Assembly: GCA_033060915.1 (NCBI GenBank)
Contig: CM065399.1
Span: forward strand, 14,511,001-14,575,000
DNA: 64,000 nt
Direction: 5' to 3'
DNA from: Euryodendron excelsum
Taxonomy: Eukaryota; Streptophyta; Magnoliopsida; Ericales; Pentaphylacaceae
Part shown: positions 1-10,815 of the stretch, one piece after another
Layout of the letters: each line of letters opens with the position of its first letter
Position numbering within the stretch: position 1 is the stretch's first letter
Position numbers and translations under genes: made by a program
Notes under the pieces: model-generated
What the model was told of the DNA's origin: nothing
Databases searched by the model: none
The model's input: only the letters and a program-made list of their open reading frames with translations

Positions 1-540
1 GTGCTTGCAATTCCCGATATCGACCTATTTGCGAGTGTTTCAGCCACTTTGACAGTTGCGATGTTTGCGAGTGTTTTCGCCACTCCGACGATGTGTGTTC
101 ATTTTAGAGACTTCCTAATCTCGGGAAGTTGCTAGATAAACTTATCCTCTGAGGGATCAACTTTCTCAAAAGACGTGTTGAATAACGGACATTCTACGTT
201 GGCAAGCTAGCATGTGCCAGAAGTGAATCATTCTATCATCTAGGGGGCTTAGGTTCCATCCCGGTCGACAGGTTTGAAGGGACTTACCATTCCAAGGAAT
301 TTTCTTAGTAAACACGTTGGACTGGATGGACTTACCATTTGAGGAATAAACTTTCTCAAAAGATGTGTCGAATTGAGATTGATTGGTCCGGACTGGAATT
401 AAAACTAGAATTGAGGTTAAAATAGGGACTTACTATCTTTAGGAAGACGTGCCAAGTGGAATTGGACTGAGTAATGACCAAGTGCATTTTGGTCATTTTG
501 CCTCTATTAGGCCAAACATAAGCTAAATGAATGAAAAACT
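1..540 (-). mobile_element. LTR fragment, Ogre/Tat-like family (minus orientation)
   Basis: This stretch matches the U3-side part of the minus-strand LTR at 7304-10815 in the same orientation. Shared landmarks are the GAGTG...CACTC hairpin units near 33 and 69, the phrase around 'gacttcctaatctcggga' (compare about 10346-10370), and the 'gaacattctac(a/g)ttgg' stretch. No coding region is seen. It is cut by the window edge, and its exact junction with the plus-oriented copy that follows is unclear. Confidence 0.6.
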
Positions 541-1023
541 TACAAAAATCCTAAATATTGCCACCCCTCTACTCTGATATCTAGAACAAAAACTAAAAGG
601 TTGTATTTATAGGCTCAAGGTTCGAACCCTAAAATCTGACAAAATTTACCCTTACCATTTGAACGGCTGGTCAGGCGTTCGAACGGCTGCCTGCTTGTTG
701 CTTACCGTTCGAACGGCTAAGGGGAGCGTTCGAATGCCAAGCCAAAAGTGGGTTGTAGGCTCTTGGGTCATTTGAATAGTGGTGTAAGCATCCCATTTTT
801 GACCGCTCGGCAGTCTACACTCCGTCCAGACTTGTTTTCAAGTAATTTTCGGCATATTCCAATCGAAACCAATTCTCTAGGTCCAAATTCTGTCTTTCCA
901 TCGCTTCGCGGGCCTGTCAGGCCCAAATAGAGGAAAAATGACCAAAATGCCCTTAGGGGCATTGTCCTTTCTTATTCCAATTCCAATCCCTCTCTCGAGA
1001 CAGTTTATTCCTCGAGACGGTCC

Positions 1024-1606
1024 GAGTAGCAAAACTACTCACAAAACCGTTAGAGTGGCGGAAACACTCACAAAACCGTTAGAGTAGCGGAAGTACTCAA
1101 AAAACCGTTAGAGTGGCGGAAAACACTCACAATCCAGGCACGTCTCTTCGGAGACGATAAGACCCCTTTCCAATCCCTCTCTCGAGACAGTTTATTCCTC
1201 GAGACGGTCGAGACGGTCCGAGTAGAGTAGCAAAACTACTCACGTTAGAAAACCACTCACAATACGTCTCTTCGGAGAGTGGCAGTAGCAAAACTACTCA
1301 CAAAACCGTTAGACTGGCGGAAACACTCAAAACCTAGGCACGTCTCTTCAGAGACGGTAAGACCCCTTTCCAATCTCTTTCTCGAGACAGTTTATTCCTC
1401 GAGACGGTCCGAGTAGCAAAACTACTCACAAAACCGTTAGAGTAGCGGAAATACTCACAGAACCGTTAGAGTAGCGGAAATACTCACAGAACCGTTAGAG
1501 TAACGGAAATACTCACAAAGCCATTAGAGTAACGGAAATACTCCCAAATCAACAACCCCGTCCGAGTAGCGGAAATACTCACACCGTTAGAGTGGCGGAG
1601 ACACTC
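1024..1606 (+). repeat. Array of 29-bp hairpin-forming tandem repeats
   Basis: Units of the type GAGTAGCGGAAATACTC followed by a spacer ending in ACCGTTA begin at 1024, 1053, 1082 and 1111, then at 1411, 1440, 1469, 1498 and 1527, with a period of exactly 29 bp. Further units lie at 1225, 1564 and 1590. Each unit is a perfect or near-perfect inverted repeat (GAGTA/TACTC or GAGTG/CACTC). The blocks sit in a larger repeat that also carries CTCGAGAC pairs and the hairpin CGTCTC-TTCG-GAGACG (1141-1156; variant at 1341-1356). The array lies inside the LTR. Confidence 0.85.
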
Positions 1607-2989
1607 AAAACCTAGGTCAACACCTGTGTCTGTTAGCTCACTTCGGTGAAAAATGACCAGACTACCTTAGGACCTTTTCCGAGACTTTTCGGTCAAGATG
1701 ACCATTTTGCCCCTAAGCATCCGAATGCCCTGGGAACCACACCGGCTCTAGGTATCAAACCGGTAATGACCCGAGAATACTTTTTATAGTGTTCTCAACC
1801 TCCCCTTACCTTTCCGGATCATTCCGAGTCAGTTCCGGCAAACCCGGTACAAAATTACCATTTTGCCCCTAGTGGGCCGGTCTCCTTTTCCGACCACGTT
1901 GACTCTGGGAATCAAACCGGCAACCTCTGGGAACATTCTAAATAATGTTTCCAGATCCCAAGTCTTTTACTGGGACAATCCGAGTTCGCCCCAGCAGTTT
2001 CTTAGTCCGATTGACCGTTTTGCCCCTAAAGGCCCGATTAACCTCTCCGACACATTTTGTCCTCACTTTTCAAGTCAAGCACCTCCAGGACACTATTTTA
2101 AGTGTTCCTGCTCCTTTTCGGCCTTCTGGGTCATTTCTGGCTCCTCCAAATCATTTCCGGACTTTTCAGAGTCACTCCTAGTGAAGCCAGGCTAAAATTT
2201 ACATGGTAGTCATTAGTACAAGCGCCCAAATCTAGTCAAAGATACGTTACTTGCCGACCTTAAATCTTTCCTAATTTGCTGGTGCCACTAGTAGTGGCGC
2301 CAAGCCAAAAAATGGCCTGGCGCCACTGCAACAGGCGCCAGTTTTGTGCAACTTCTATAAATACAGAGCCTCATTCAACGTGAAAAGGGTCTGCAAACTT
2401 AACCTAAAAATCCTATATTTCGATATACAGAGTTCGAGCACCTCCAAAACCCTAGCCTCCCTAGGTTTTCCCAAAAACCCTAGCCACTATACACAAACCC
2501 TAACCCCTATACAAACCTTAGTCTCCTATACACTCATACACACCCCCATACACTCATACACTAGCCTTCAACCATCTTTTGAAGACTGAAGGAGCTGCAA
2601 CCCGAAGCTTGAAGACAACTCTTGAAGACGAAAGACAAAGATCAAGACCGAAGACCGAAGACAGCACGGCGCGCAAAATAAACAAGATACAAGGTAGGCT
2701 CCCTATTTAAATTTCCGCACTTCCCCCCTCTCTCTTCTCTCTCCTAACCCACTTGGGTTTTCTCTATTTTAATCCCCCATCTCTTTCCCGCCCTTTCTTT
2801 GCATGCTTGAAACAAGGGGATTCCCGGTCCATGTGTAGGATTGGGCTATTAGAGAGTCACCGTGTCGGGGGCTTTCTTCTAGTCTAACCAAAGACCACGT
2901 GGGTCCGGCCCCCTTGATTATGTAGTGAAGCCTTAACCTTGTATGTTCACGACCCCAAATTGCACTATGCATATCATAGTCTTGCATCT

Positions 2990-4900
2990 TCCAAAAACCG
3001 TTTTCAAAGTTGTTTTTCAAAACGTTTTCAAACTTGTTTTCAAAATTGCATCAAAATCTCTTTTTCAAAAACATATTTTCAAAACCACAATTCTAGGGTG
3101 ATTCTAGCCTTTCCATGGCTAGGATTGCTTTAGGAAAGTGTTACATTAAAAGTGACCTTTTATAGTCTATATTTTCGAATCTTGTTATTTTCAAAACTGC
3201 TTTCCTAAAGTGGTTCTAGCCCTCTTATGGTTAGAATTGCTTTAGGAAAGTGAGATATTTTTACACCTTCTAAAAACTCTCTTTAAAAATCTCTTCCTAA
3301 AAATCTCTTTTTCAACATACTTTCCTAAAACTCCCCTCTTCAAAATTATTTTCAAAAACTCCCTTCCAAAATCTATTTTTCAAAACTCTCTTTTTTCAAC
3401 TCCTCTCCAAAATCTTTTCCTCAAAATTCACTTTCTAAAATCACTCCCTAGATTCACTTTCCTAAAAAAATCTCTCCTAAAAATCTTTCCAAAAACTCTC
3501 TTTTCTAAAATCTTCCTTCTAGAAATTCCCCTCTAGGTTTTCCTTCCAAAACCTTCGTTTCCAAAAACGCACTTTCTAAAAATCCCTTTTCCTTATAGTC
3601 CAAGTCAAGCCCTAGAACCCACAATTAGGAAACCCTAAATTTTCTTCCCAAAAACATGGTTTTCAAACTTTGCCCCAAACCTAGGTTTCCAAAATCTTTT
3701 GTTTTCTACATCAAAACTATACATGTTTCCAAAACCTATTTTCTATGTCAAAACTATAATTTTCCAAATCTAGGGTTTCTAGAATCTCCTTTTCCAAATC
3801 CTTCCTAAATCCAATCTCCCCGTTTAGGGAACTAGATCCCGTCCTCCGTTTTTGGAAACAAAATCCAACCTTTCTCTTTTAGAAACCAAATCCAATCTGT
3901 TCTTAATCCAAACCTTTCCTAATTCAATTCCTTCCTAAACCATAAGTTTCCTAAACCTAAACTTTAAATCTTTCCTTAAATTTCAAAATCCAACTCTTTC
4001 TTAATTCAAATCCTTCCTAAACTTCCGTTTTCCTAAATCTTAAGTTTCCTAAACTTGAACATAAAAATCTTTCCTAAGTTTTAAAACTCAACTTTCAAAT
4101 CTTTCCTAATTCAACCCTTTCCTAATTCTACCCCTTTCCAAAATCTTTTTCAAATCCAAGCTTTCAAATCTTTCCTAAACTCAAACCTTTCCTAATCTCA
4201 AGATTTTCTAAAACTCTAAAACTTTCTAAATCTTAAACTTTCTAAATATCAAATCTTTCCAAATTCAAAACTTTCTAAATTTGAAACCTTCTTAAGTTAA
4301 ATCTTTCTAAACCTAAAAACTTTCTAAATTCTAAACTTTCTTAAACTTCAAATCTTTCCAAATCTAAGACTTTTCTCAACTCGAGACTTTCTTAATTCAA
4401 ACATTTCCTAAATTGAAAACTTTCCTTTTTCAAACCTTACCCAAAACGAAACTTTCTTATTTTCAAAACTTCCTTGTTTTCAAAACTTTCCAAAATCAAA
4501 ACTTCCCTTTTTCAAACATTTCTAAATTCGAAACTCTCCTAATTTGAAAACTTTCCTGATTCAAAACTTTCCTAATTCAAAACTTTCCTAAGTTGAAACT
4601 TTCCTAAACCTAAAACTTTTCAAAAATGAAACTTTCCAAAATAACATTTTCCTAATTCGAAACTTTCCTAATCCAAATCTTTCCTAAATTCCAAGTTTCC
4701 AAATCTTTCCAAATCTTCCAAATCCAACATTCCAATCCAATCTTTCTTAATCTCAAGTCTAGGTTTCCTAAACCTCCTTCTTCCCAAAACCAAGTCTTTC
4801 CAAAATCAATCTTTCCAAAGTAAGTCCAATCCTCTCAATTCCAATTTCAAATCTCCTTTTCTAATTTCAAATCAAATTCAATGTCCAATTCAAGTTCCTT
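2990..4900 (+). repeat. Strand-biased low-complexity tract (C/T and A rich)
   Basis: Nearly 2 kb made of degenerate variants of 'ctttccaaaa' and 'ctttcctaaa', with very little G on this strand. No coding potential is seen. The purine-rich complement of the same kind of sequence occurs at about 7850-8900 and 10900-12400, as expected for an element family present in both orientations. It is probably replication-slippage-prone filler inside the LTR. Confidence 0.75.
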
Positions 4901-5752
4901 CTTCAATCCACTCTTCTATTTTCAATCGGACTCCGGTCCGAACTACGACTAACCTGATTCCCCCAAAGGGATACGTAGGCAACCTCCATAGGTGCGGTCA
5001 CAATACTTTTCAAACTTTCAATTCCACCCTCATGGGTGCGGTTTTTAAAATCTTTTCAAATCTCAAATTCCCATCTACTTTCAAACTTTCCATTTTCAAA
5101 TTTCTATTTTCAAATTTTCAAAATTTCCAATTTCAATTCCATCTTTTCAATTCTATTTTCAAATCAAAGCAATCTCTTTTTAAATCTATTTTTCAATTCT
5201 TTTCTATTGCTTGCATATCATACATCATATTTTTCAAACATTGTTTTTCTAAAAGTAAATAGGGTTGAACCATTAGTTAATTAAAGACTCTCATAGGTGA
5301 ATCTAGGATAGATTGACATGTAGGTACCGAAAGGGCGGGGTAGGGTGATAGCTTAGTGCGTCTTCCCTACACGTAACCAACCTCCGAACCTAGGATCACT
5401 GATTTCAAAGGCCAAAAGGAGTTATTTTTCTAAAAAGGGCTAAATGCTTTCCAAAGGTTGCCAAACAACCAGTTTTCCTAAAAAACCCTCTCTTGAGGAG
5501 ATATTTTCAAATCGTTTTTCAAAAACCCGAAGTGTAGTCTTCGGATTATTCTTAGTTTTTAGGTGACCTAACTCACCTTAATCAAGTTAGGTGGCGACTC
5601 CAAATCTTTTTCCAAAGCCCTTTATTCAAACCTGTTTTCAATTCAAACCTAGTGGCACTCATTCTTCTAGGAGGGTGAGTTCTAACGAGAGAGTACAGCA
5701 TTTTTCTCGCTTGGGTGAGTATTCCTCGAGTGCGAAAAATCTGGGCGCAACA

Positions 5753-6350
5753 AGTGGCTTCTAGCGTTCAAACGGCAAGCTTTGTTTTACATCTTTTTCT
5801 TCCTCTTGTCGTTCGAACAGCTCTCTGGGCGTTCGAACGGTAATCCCGTTTTTCGCCCTTTTAGGAATCGCCTCGTTTGAAGCCCTTGGAGTTGGAATTT
5901 GGCAACGCTTGTTAGACGCAAACATGTGTATCTTGGAGAGAGCTTTCCAACGGCGTATCATCTGTTCCATTCTGATCTACGAGTAGGAAGTTGCACATTT
6001 CCTGAGACAAGTCCCTCGAGAACACTCCTCGACGCACCACGCTTGCAGCTCGGATCATTTCTTTGACTCCAAATGCACTCCTTTAGCCTTAAATATCTTA
6101 AATGAGATTAAGGTCGGGTTAAATGCAAAATCTAGCAAAGAAGACATAATTAACCCTAAACTACAACTAATGAAGGGTCGTTTAGAGGCGATAAACTACA
6201 CTTTCGTGGTCTAATCATGGGCCCATGAAGTGATTGATTGACTAGATTGAGTTTGGAAATCTGATTTAGATTTAAATGTGTCTGTGTTGCTTTGAATGTG
6301 AGTCCGGTCAGACCAAAGATTGCCGAGCGAGTAAAAATGGGGTGCTTACA
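5753..6350 (-). mobile_element. 5' part of an Ogre/Tat-like LTR (minus orientation)
   Basis: Read on the minus strand it begins with TGTAAGCACCCCATTTTT at 6350, the same start as the LTR at 10815. The next 150 bases also match (the 'gtgattgattgactag' phrase here against 'gtgaccaattgactag' there). Further in are CGTTCGAACG palindromes like those near 670-735. It ends abruptly against the plus-oriented LTR at 5752. No coding sequence is seen. Confidence 0.6.
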
Positions 6351-7303
6351 GCAATGACTCGAGTTACTTTGGAACTCTTGTCTTAAAACGAATAATAGAT
6401 GCATGAGCAGTATGATGTTTGCATAGTAATAGAAAATGCATGAGCCATATAACAGCAAGAATTAAGCAGTTTAACTACACAAAAAGTAAGGAAAAGTAAA
6501 GCAGTCACCCTTTCTTCCTTGATATTGAAATTAACACATCTCTTAATTCCGGCAAAGGTTCGACTATGGACGAGGTGCTACATAAGCATGAAGTTGGGGG
6601 TTACTAATGCTTCCTATAAAAGCTCAGCTCCCGAACCTTCAAACCTCTGGTGTCCACCCTCAAAAGGGTGAACCCCATCTTCGGTTGATGGTTCGAGTGG
6701 GGGAACTATCAAGAGGCCATAAGCTAAAAAACTAACACAACATCCACCCACAACCAATATATTGTTTCCCCTTCGAACTAGAAGTGTAGTAACTAGGTAG
6801 AATGCATATATGAATGCATATGATTGTGAGTACACCAAGTGTGTGTGCAATTTTCAAAAATGGAGTAAAGGACCCAACAATAAACATCCATCCTGTATCA
6901 TTCATGCATTCATGGCAATTAAAGCATTCATATAGCATAAAGTAAATTGTGAACAAGGTTCACCTACAAAAGAAATAAAAAGAGTTAGTGCTTTTCAAAA
7001 ACCTCAACGCAAGATAGAAATAAATGATCAATGCAAGAGCATGAATATAAAAATCAATGCAAAAGCATGAATAATAGAATGAATACAAGGGATGACACTT
7101 ATTTACAAAATTTGAATCATTTTTGAAAATTTTGAAAATAATATTTGATTTTTACAAACATATGATTTTTTAAAACTATTGAATTTTGAAATTTTTAAAA
7201 AGTGGATAAAACTGAACAAAGTAACGAGAGATTGTGGATGAGTGAAGGGTGAAGAGACATAATATTGGCCTACCCTCTAAATGTCCCTAGCAGAGTCACC
7301 AGC
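6351..7303 (-). mobile_element. Internal segment between two minus-strand LTRs, with PBS-like site
   Basis: About 950 bases between the LTR end at 7304 and the LTR start at 6350. Read on the minus strand, the bases directly after the LTR (7303 down to about 7283) are GCTGGTGACTCTGCTAGGGA, close to the TGGCGACTCTGCTGGGGAC sequence that follows LTRs of Ogre/Tat-like elements. The rest carries no recognisable gag or pol, so the internal region is heavily deleted. Confidence 0.55.
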
Positions 7304-10300
7304 TGTCACACCCCAATTTTTAACCAAGCCCTTTTGGCTCGAAAAAAGCATGGTACTCTCTGTATTAGAACTTACCCTCCTAAAAGGACAAGTGCGACGA
7401 AGTTTGAACTTGAAAACATGATTTGATTTAAAAGCTTTTCAAAAAAAAAAAAATGAGAGTCGCCACCTGACATAATTAAAGATGTGTTATGCCACATAAA
7501 ACTATGTAATCTGAAAATTAAAGTTAGGTTTTTCGAAAAGGTTTTGAAAGCATCCTTCTTAAGAACGTTTTTGGAAAAGAAGTTTTAGTGTCCTTTTAAA
7601 AGCCCTTTTGAAAACGTGACTCTGATTTTGGTCTTTGAAATAGAAATCTATAGCCTGGGGGTTGGTTACGTGTATGAAAAAATCCAAAAATCATCACCCT
7701 ACCCCGCCCATTCGATACCTACATGTCTAATCACCCTTAATTCACTTATTTAAATTACCAGTTACTAAAATTCCACCTGTATTCACTTTAGATTTCTAAA
7801 AATGAGGTTTAGTCATCACTTTTTGGATGAATGATACATGATGCATGTTTTTGGAAAGATCTTTGAAAATAAAAAACTTTTGAAGTGTGACTTGAAATAC
7901 AAATTTTGATTGAGAGAACGTTTTGAAAATGGACATTTGACTAAGAAAAAGGGTTACGACCGCACCATTTTAAGTTGCCTACATATCTCATTTAGCAAGA
8001 ATCAGGTCATTCGTAGTTCGGGTAAGGGCCCAATTGAGAATGGACTCATGGGAGTCTTAGAAAGTTTTGAAAGTTTGGATTAGAAAGTTTTGACTTGAAA
8101 ATAGAACTTGAAGTTTTGAAAATTTCTTTGAACATAGAACTTGAAAGATCTTTGGAATGTATTGAAACAACTCAAGAGACTTTGAAAAATGTTTTGAAAA
8201 TAGAACTTAGGGAATTTTTTAAGTGTTTTGGAAGTAACTCGGGAGAGTTTTTTGAAATGTTTTGAAATTACTTAAGAAGTGTTGGAATGTTCTTGTTTTG
8301 AAAATCTTAGAAATGGAGTTTAGATTGAAAAAAATTCTTGTGAACCTGTGTTTGAAAGGCTTTTGAAAACCATTTTTATATACCTTACAAAAGGTATCTT
8401 AAATATCTCATTACCTTTGAGAGGTTAACTAATGAATAGCTAAACTCCTCCCACACACTTTTAGGGCTTTAAGGTTATAAAACGCTGCTTGATATCTCAC
8501 GTCCCTTAAACAACCTCAACTATGTAAGGCCTAAGATTACTTCAAGGTTGCGATTCTTTAAAATCATTCTTGAAAACGGCTTTGGAAAATGCTTAGGGTT
8601 TTAGAACCCTGGTATGAATAACCTTGAAGGTTGTATTTGATATATCACTTTCCTTTGGAGACCCTAACCATGAGAGAGTTAAGACCACCTTAGGAATGTG
8701 AGCTTTGAAAACATTTTGGAGATAGTTTTTTGAAATGTTAAGTGTCTAGCCATTTTAGTCAAGACAAGTTTAAAAAACTTTTGGGAAATCACTTTGAAAA
8801 GGGGCATGGTAATATTTGAAAAGAATTTTAACTTGATTTTGGAAACTCAAGAGAGTAGGGTGTTTTTGAAAACATGTTATGAAAATGGTTTTGAATGGGA
8901 AAATCATTTGAAAAGGAGCCTTTGAATTGGAGCCTTAAAGTTTACTAACCTTGGTTGGGTTGGCCTAGGGTTAATTAACTTGGGTTAGGTTAACCTAAGG
9001 TTCAATAACTAAGGTTAGGTTGGACTCAGTTTGGATTGACCTAGGGTTAACTAACTAAGGTTAGGTTAACCTAGGGTTAGATTGACCTAGGGTTAACTAA
9101 CTAGGATTAGGTTAACCTAGGATTAACCTAACTAGGTTAACTTAGGGTTAACTAACTTGGGTTAGGTTAACCTAAAGTTTGGTTGACCTAGGGTTAACTA
9201 ACTTAGGTTAGGTTAATCTAAGGTAAGACAACTAGGGTCAAGTTAACCTAGGGTTTTGGAAAGGTAGGGAATGAAAATAAGCTTTTCGGAGCATCTGTGA
9301 GACGCTCCATGGATTTCTAAAACGGTAATTTTGGGCCACATGATCAGGGCTTTTGGAAAGCGATCTCTCCAATCGAACGTACTGATAAAAAGTGCTCCGA
9401 AAAAGTTTTTAGGAATTCCGAATTTATGCATTTCTCAAATCGTTTGATGGTGCCTTTTAATTAGGGAATTGAAGAAAAAGTCAACCTTGGCAAAGCGTCG
9501 GTGAGACGCTCCAGGGGTTCTGCGAAGCGACACTCTCGAGCCATGCGATCTAGTTATTCAAGAAGCCATCTTTTTAATTCAAACCATATCAATGAACAGA
9601 CCTATGAAAATACTTTTGGAAATTTCCTGTTTTGCACATTTCTCTAGTCATTTGATGGTTCATTTTAATCAGGGAATCAAAAAAAATGACAACCCTAGCA
9701 AAATGTTTGCGAGACGCTCTGGGGATCTTTGTTGATTTAGAGGTGTTTTGAGTCAAAGGACTCGCCTAAAAATGGACAGGGATCTCATTTAAAGTATCCC
9801 GATGAATGCCGGTTTGGTACCTAAAGCCGACGTGGTTTAGGAAGTGCTTGGGCCACCAGGGGCAAAACGATTATTTTGACCAGGTATCACCGGAATTAGT
9901 CCAGAGTCAACTGGAATGGCATATTTGAACATGCCGGACTATCTCGGGACAATCTTGGAAGGTGAACTTTCCATCTCTAGGCCTTGGTACTTTCTCGAAG
10001 ATGTGTCGGGTTGGATGGACTTTCCATCTTGAGGAGTTTATACTTTTTGGAAAGACATGCCATCATGCCAAAGGGGCAGGTTGGTCATTTTTCACCGAGA
10101 CAGGCTAGCAGACATCAGTGTCAACCTGGGTTTACAAGTGTTTTCGTCACTCCGACGGCTGTGATGAGTTGGTTTCCAGAGGTCTTTTTTTTCTCCGGTA
10201 AATGTGCCACAGCCAATAGGTGCATTCGGTCCTGTGACACTGGGTGGTCTAATGGCAAAACCCGTGTCGACCTGGTGAGTGTTCTCGTCACTCTAATGGC

Positions 10301-10815
10301 TTAAAGGTTTGTGAGTGTTTCCATCACTCCAACGGTTTGGTGTTGGTTTCAAAGACTTCCTGATCTTGGGAAGCCACCTAATGTCAAGGGGCATAACGAA
10401 CATTCTACATTGGTAGGCTAGCAAGTGCTAGAAGTGAACCATTTAAAGTTTGTAAGTGTTTTCGTCACTCCGACGGCAGTGATTGGTTTCGGAGACAGCT
10501 CGGTCTTTGAAAGCTTCCTTGAAAAGTTTGTGAATGTTTTCGTCACTCCGATGATGTGATAATTTGTGAGTGCTTCCGCCACTCTTACGGTGTTTAGCAT
10601 TAGTTTCGAAGATCAATCGATCTCGAGGAGCTGCTTGGAGTGCCTAGGGGCATTTTGGTCATTCGGCTTTAATTGGGCTCTACGGGCCCAAGAAGTGACC
10701 AATTGACTAGACTCGAGTTTGAAAAGCCGGTTTGGGCTTGATAGTGTTATGACGTTTTACTGGAAGACCAATGTGGACCTGAGATTGTCGAACAGGCAAA
10801 AATGGGGTGCTTACA
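7304..10815 (-). mobile_element. Complete LTR of an Ogre/Tat-like Ty3/gypsy element (minus)
   Basis: On the minus strand it starts TGTAAGCACCCCA at 10815 and ends TGGGGTGTGACA at 7304, giving matched TG...CA ends and a length of about 3.5 kb. The bases before the start (10832 to 10816, minus strand) are AGAAAAAGAGGGGCAGC, a polypurine tract, and the bases after the end are PBS-like. The right part carries dispersed GAGTG...CACTC hairpin units (10277, 10313, 10568). The middle has a GGTTAACC-rich tract. No ORF of note is present. Confidence 0.75.
8945..9260 (+). repeat. GGTTAACC-rich degenerate tandem repeat
   Basis: About 300 bases of imperfect repeats of 'ttaggttaacctagggttaactaac', rich in the palindrome GGTTAACC. 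It lies inside the 7304-10815 LTR. It resembles telomeric sequence only superficially; the plant TTTAGGG unit is not repeated. Confidence 0.75.

Larger units (their letters stand above)
660..5752 (+). mobile_element. Long LTR of an Ogre/Tat-like Ty3/gypsy element (plus orientation)
   Basis: Non-coding sequence that reads like a very long LTR. It holds CGTTCGAACG palindromes (about 670-735), a hairpin array (1024-1606), a candidate TATA box 'ctataaata' near 2356, and a pyrimidine-biased tract (about 3000-4900). At 4930-5010 is a block with 'cctgattcccccaaaggg' and 'tacgtaggcaacctcc', and near 5330 a block with 'gggcggggtagggtgatag'. Both blocks recur inverted in the LTR at 7304-10815 (near 7950-8030 and 7650-7730), so the two are one family. 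The LTR appears to end with 'gcgcaaca' at 5752, followed by a few PBS-like bases. Its left limit is uncertain because the first 900 bases are rearranged. Confidence 0.6.

Noticed and set aside
1024..1606. CRISPR-like array of about 29-bp repeats
   Set aside because: The repeats are directly adjacent with no unique spacers, lie inside a plant LTR, and no cas genes exist.
5032..5284. Two overlapping ORFs of 76 and 82 residues
   Set aside because: Translations of the 'ttttcaaa' tract within the LTR, composition-driven.
8945..9260. Telomere-like TTAGG sequence
   Set aside because: The plant telomere unit TTTAGGG is not tandemly repeated. The tract is a degenerate GGTTAACC repeat inside an LTR.
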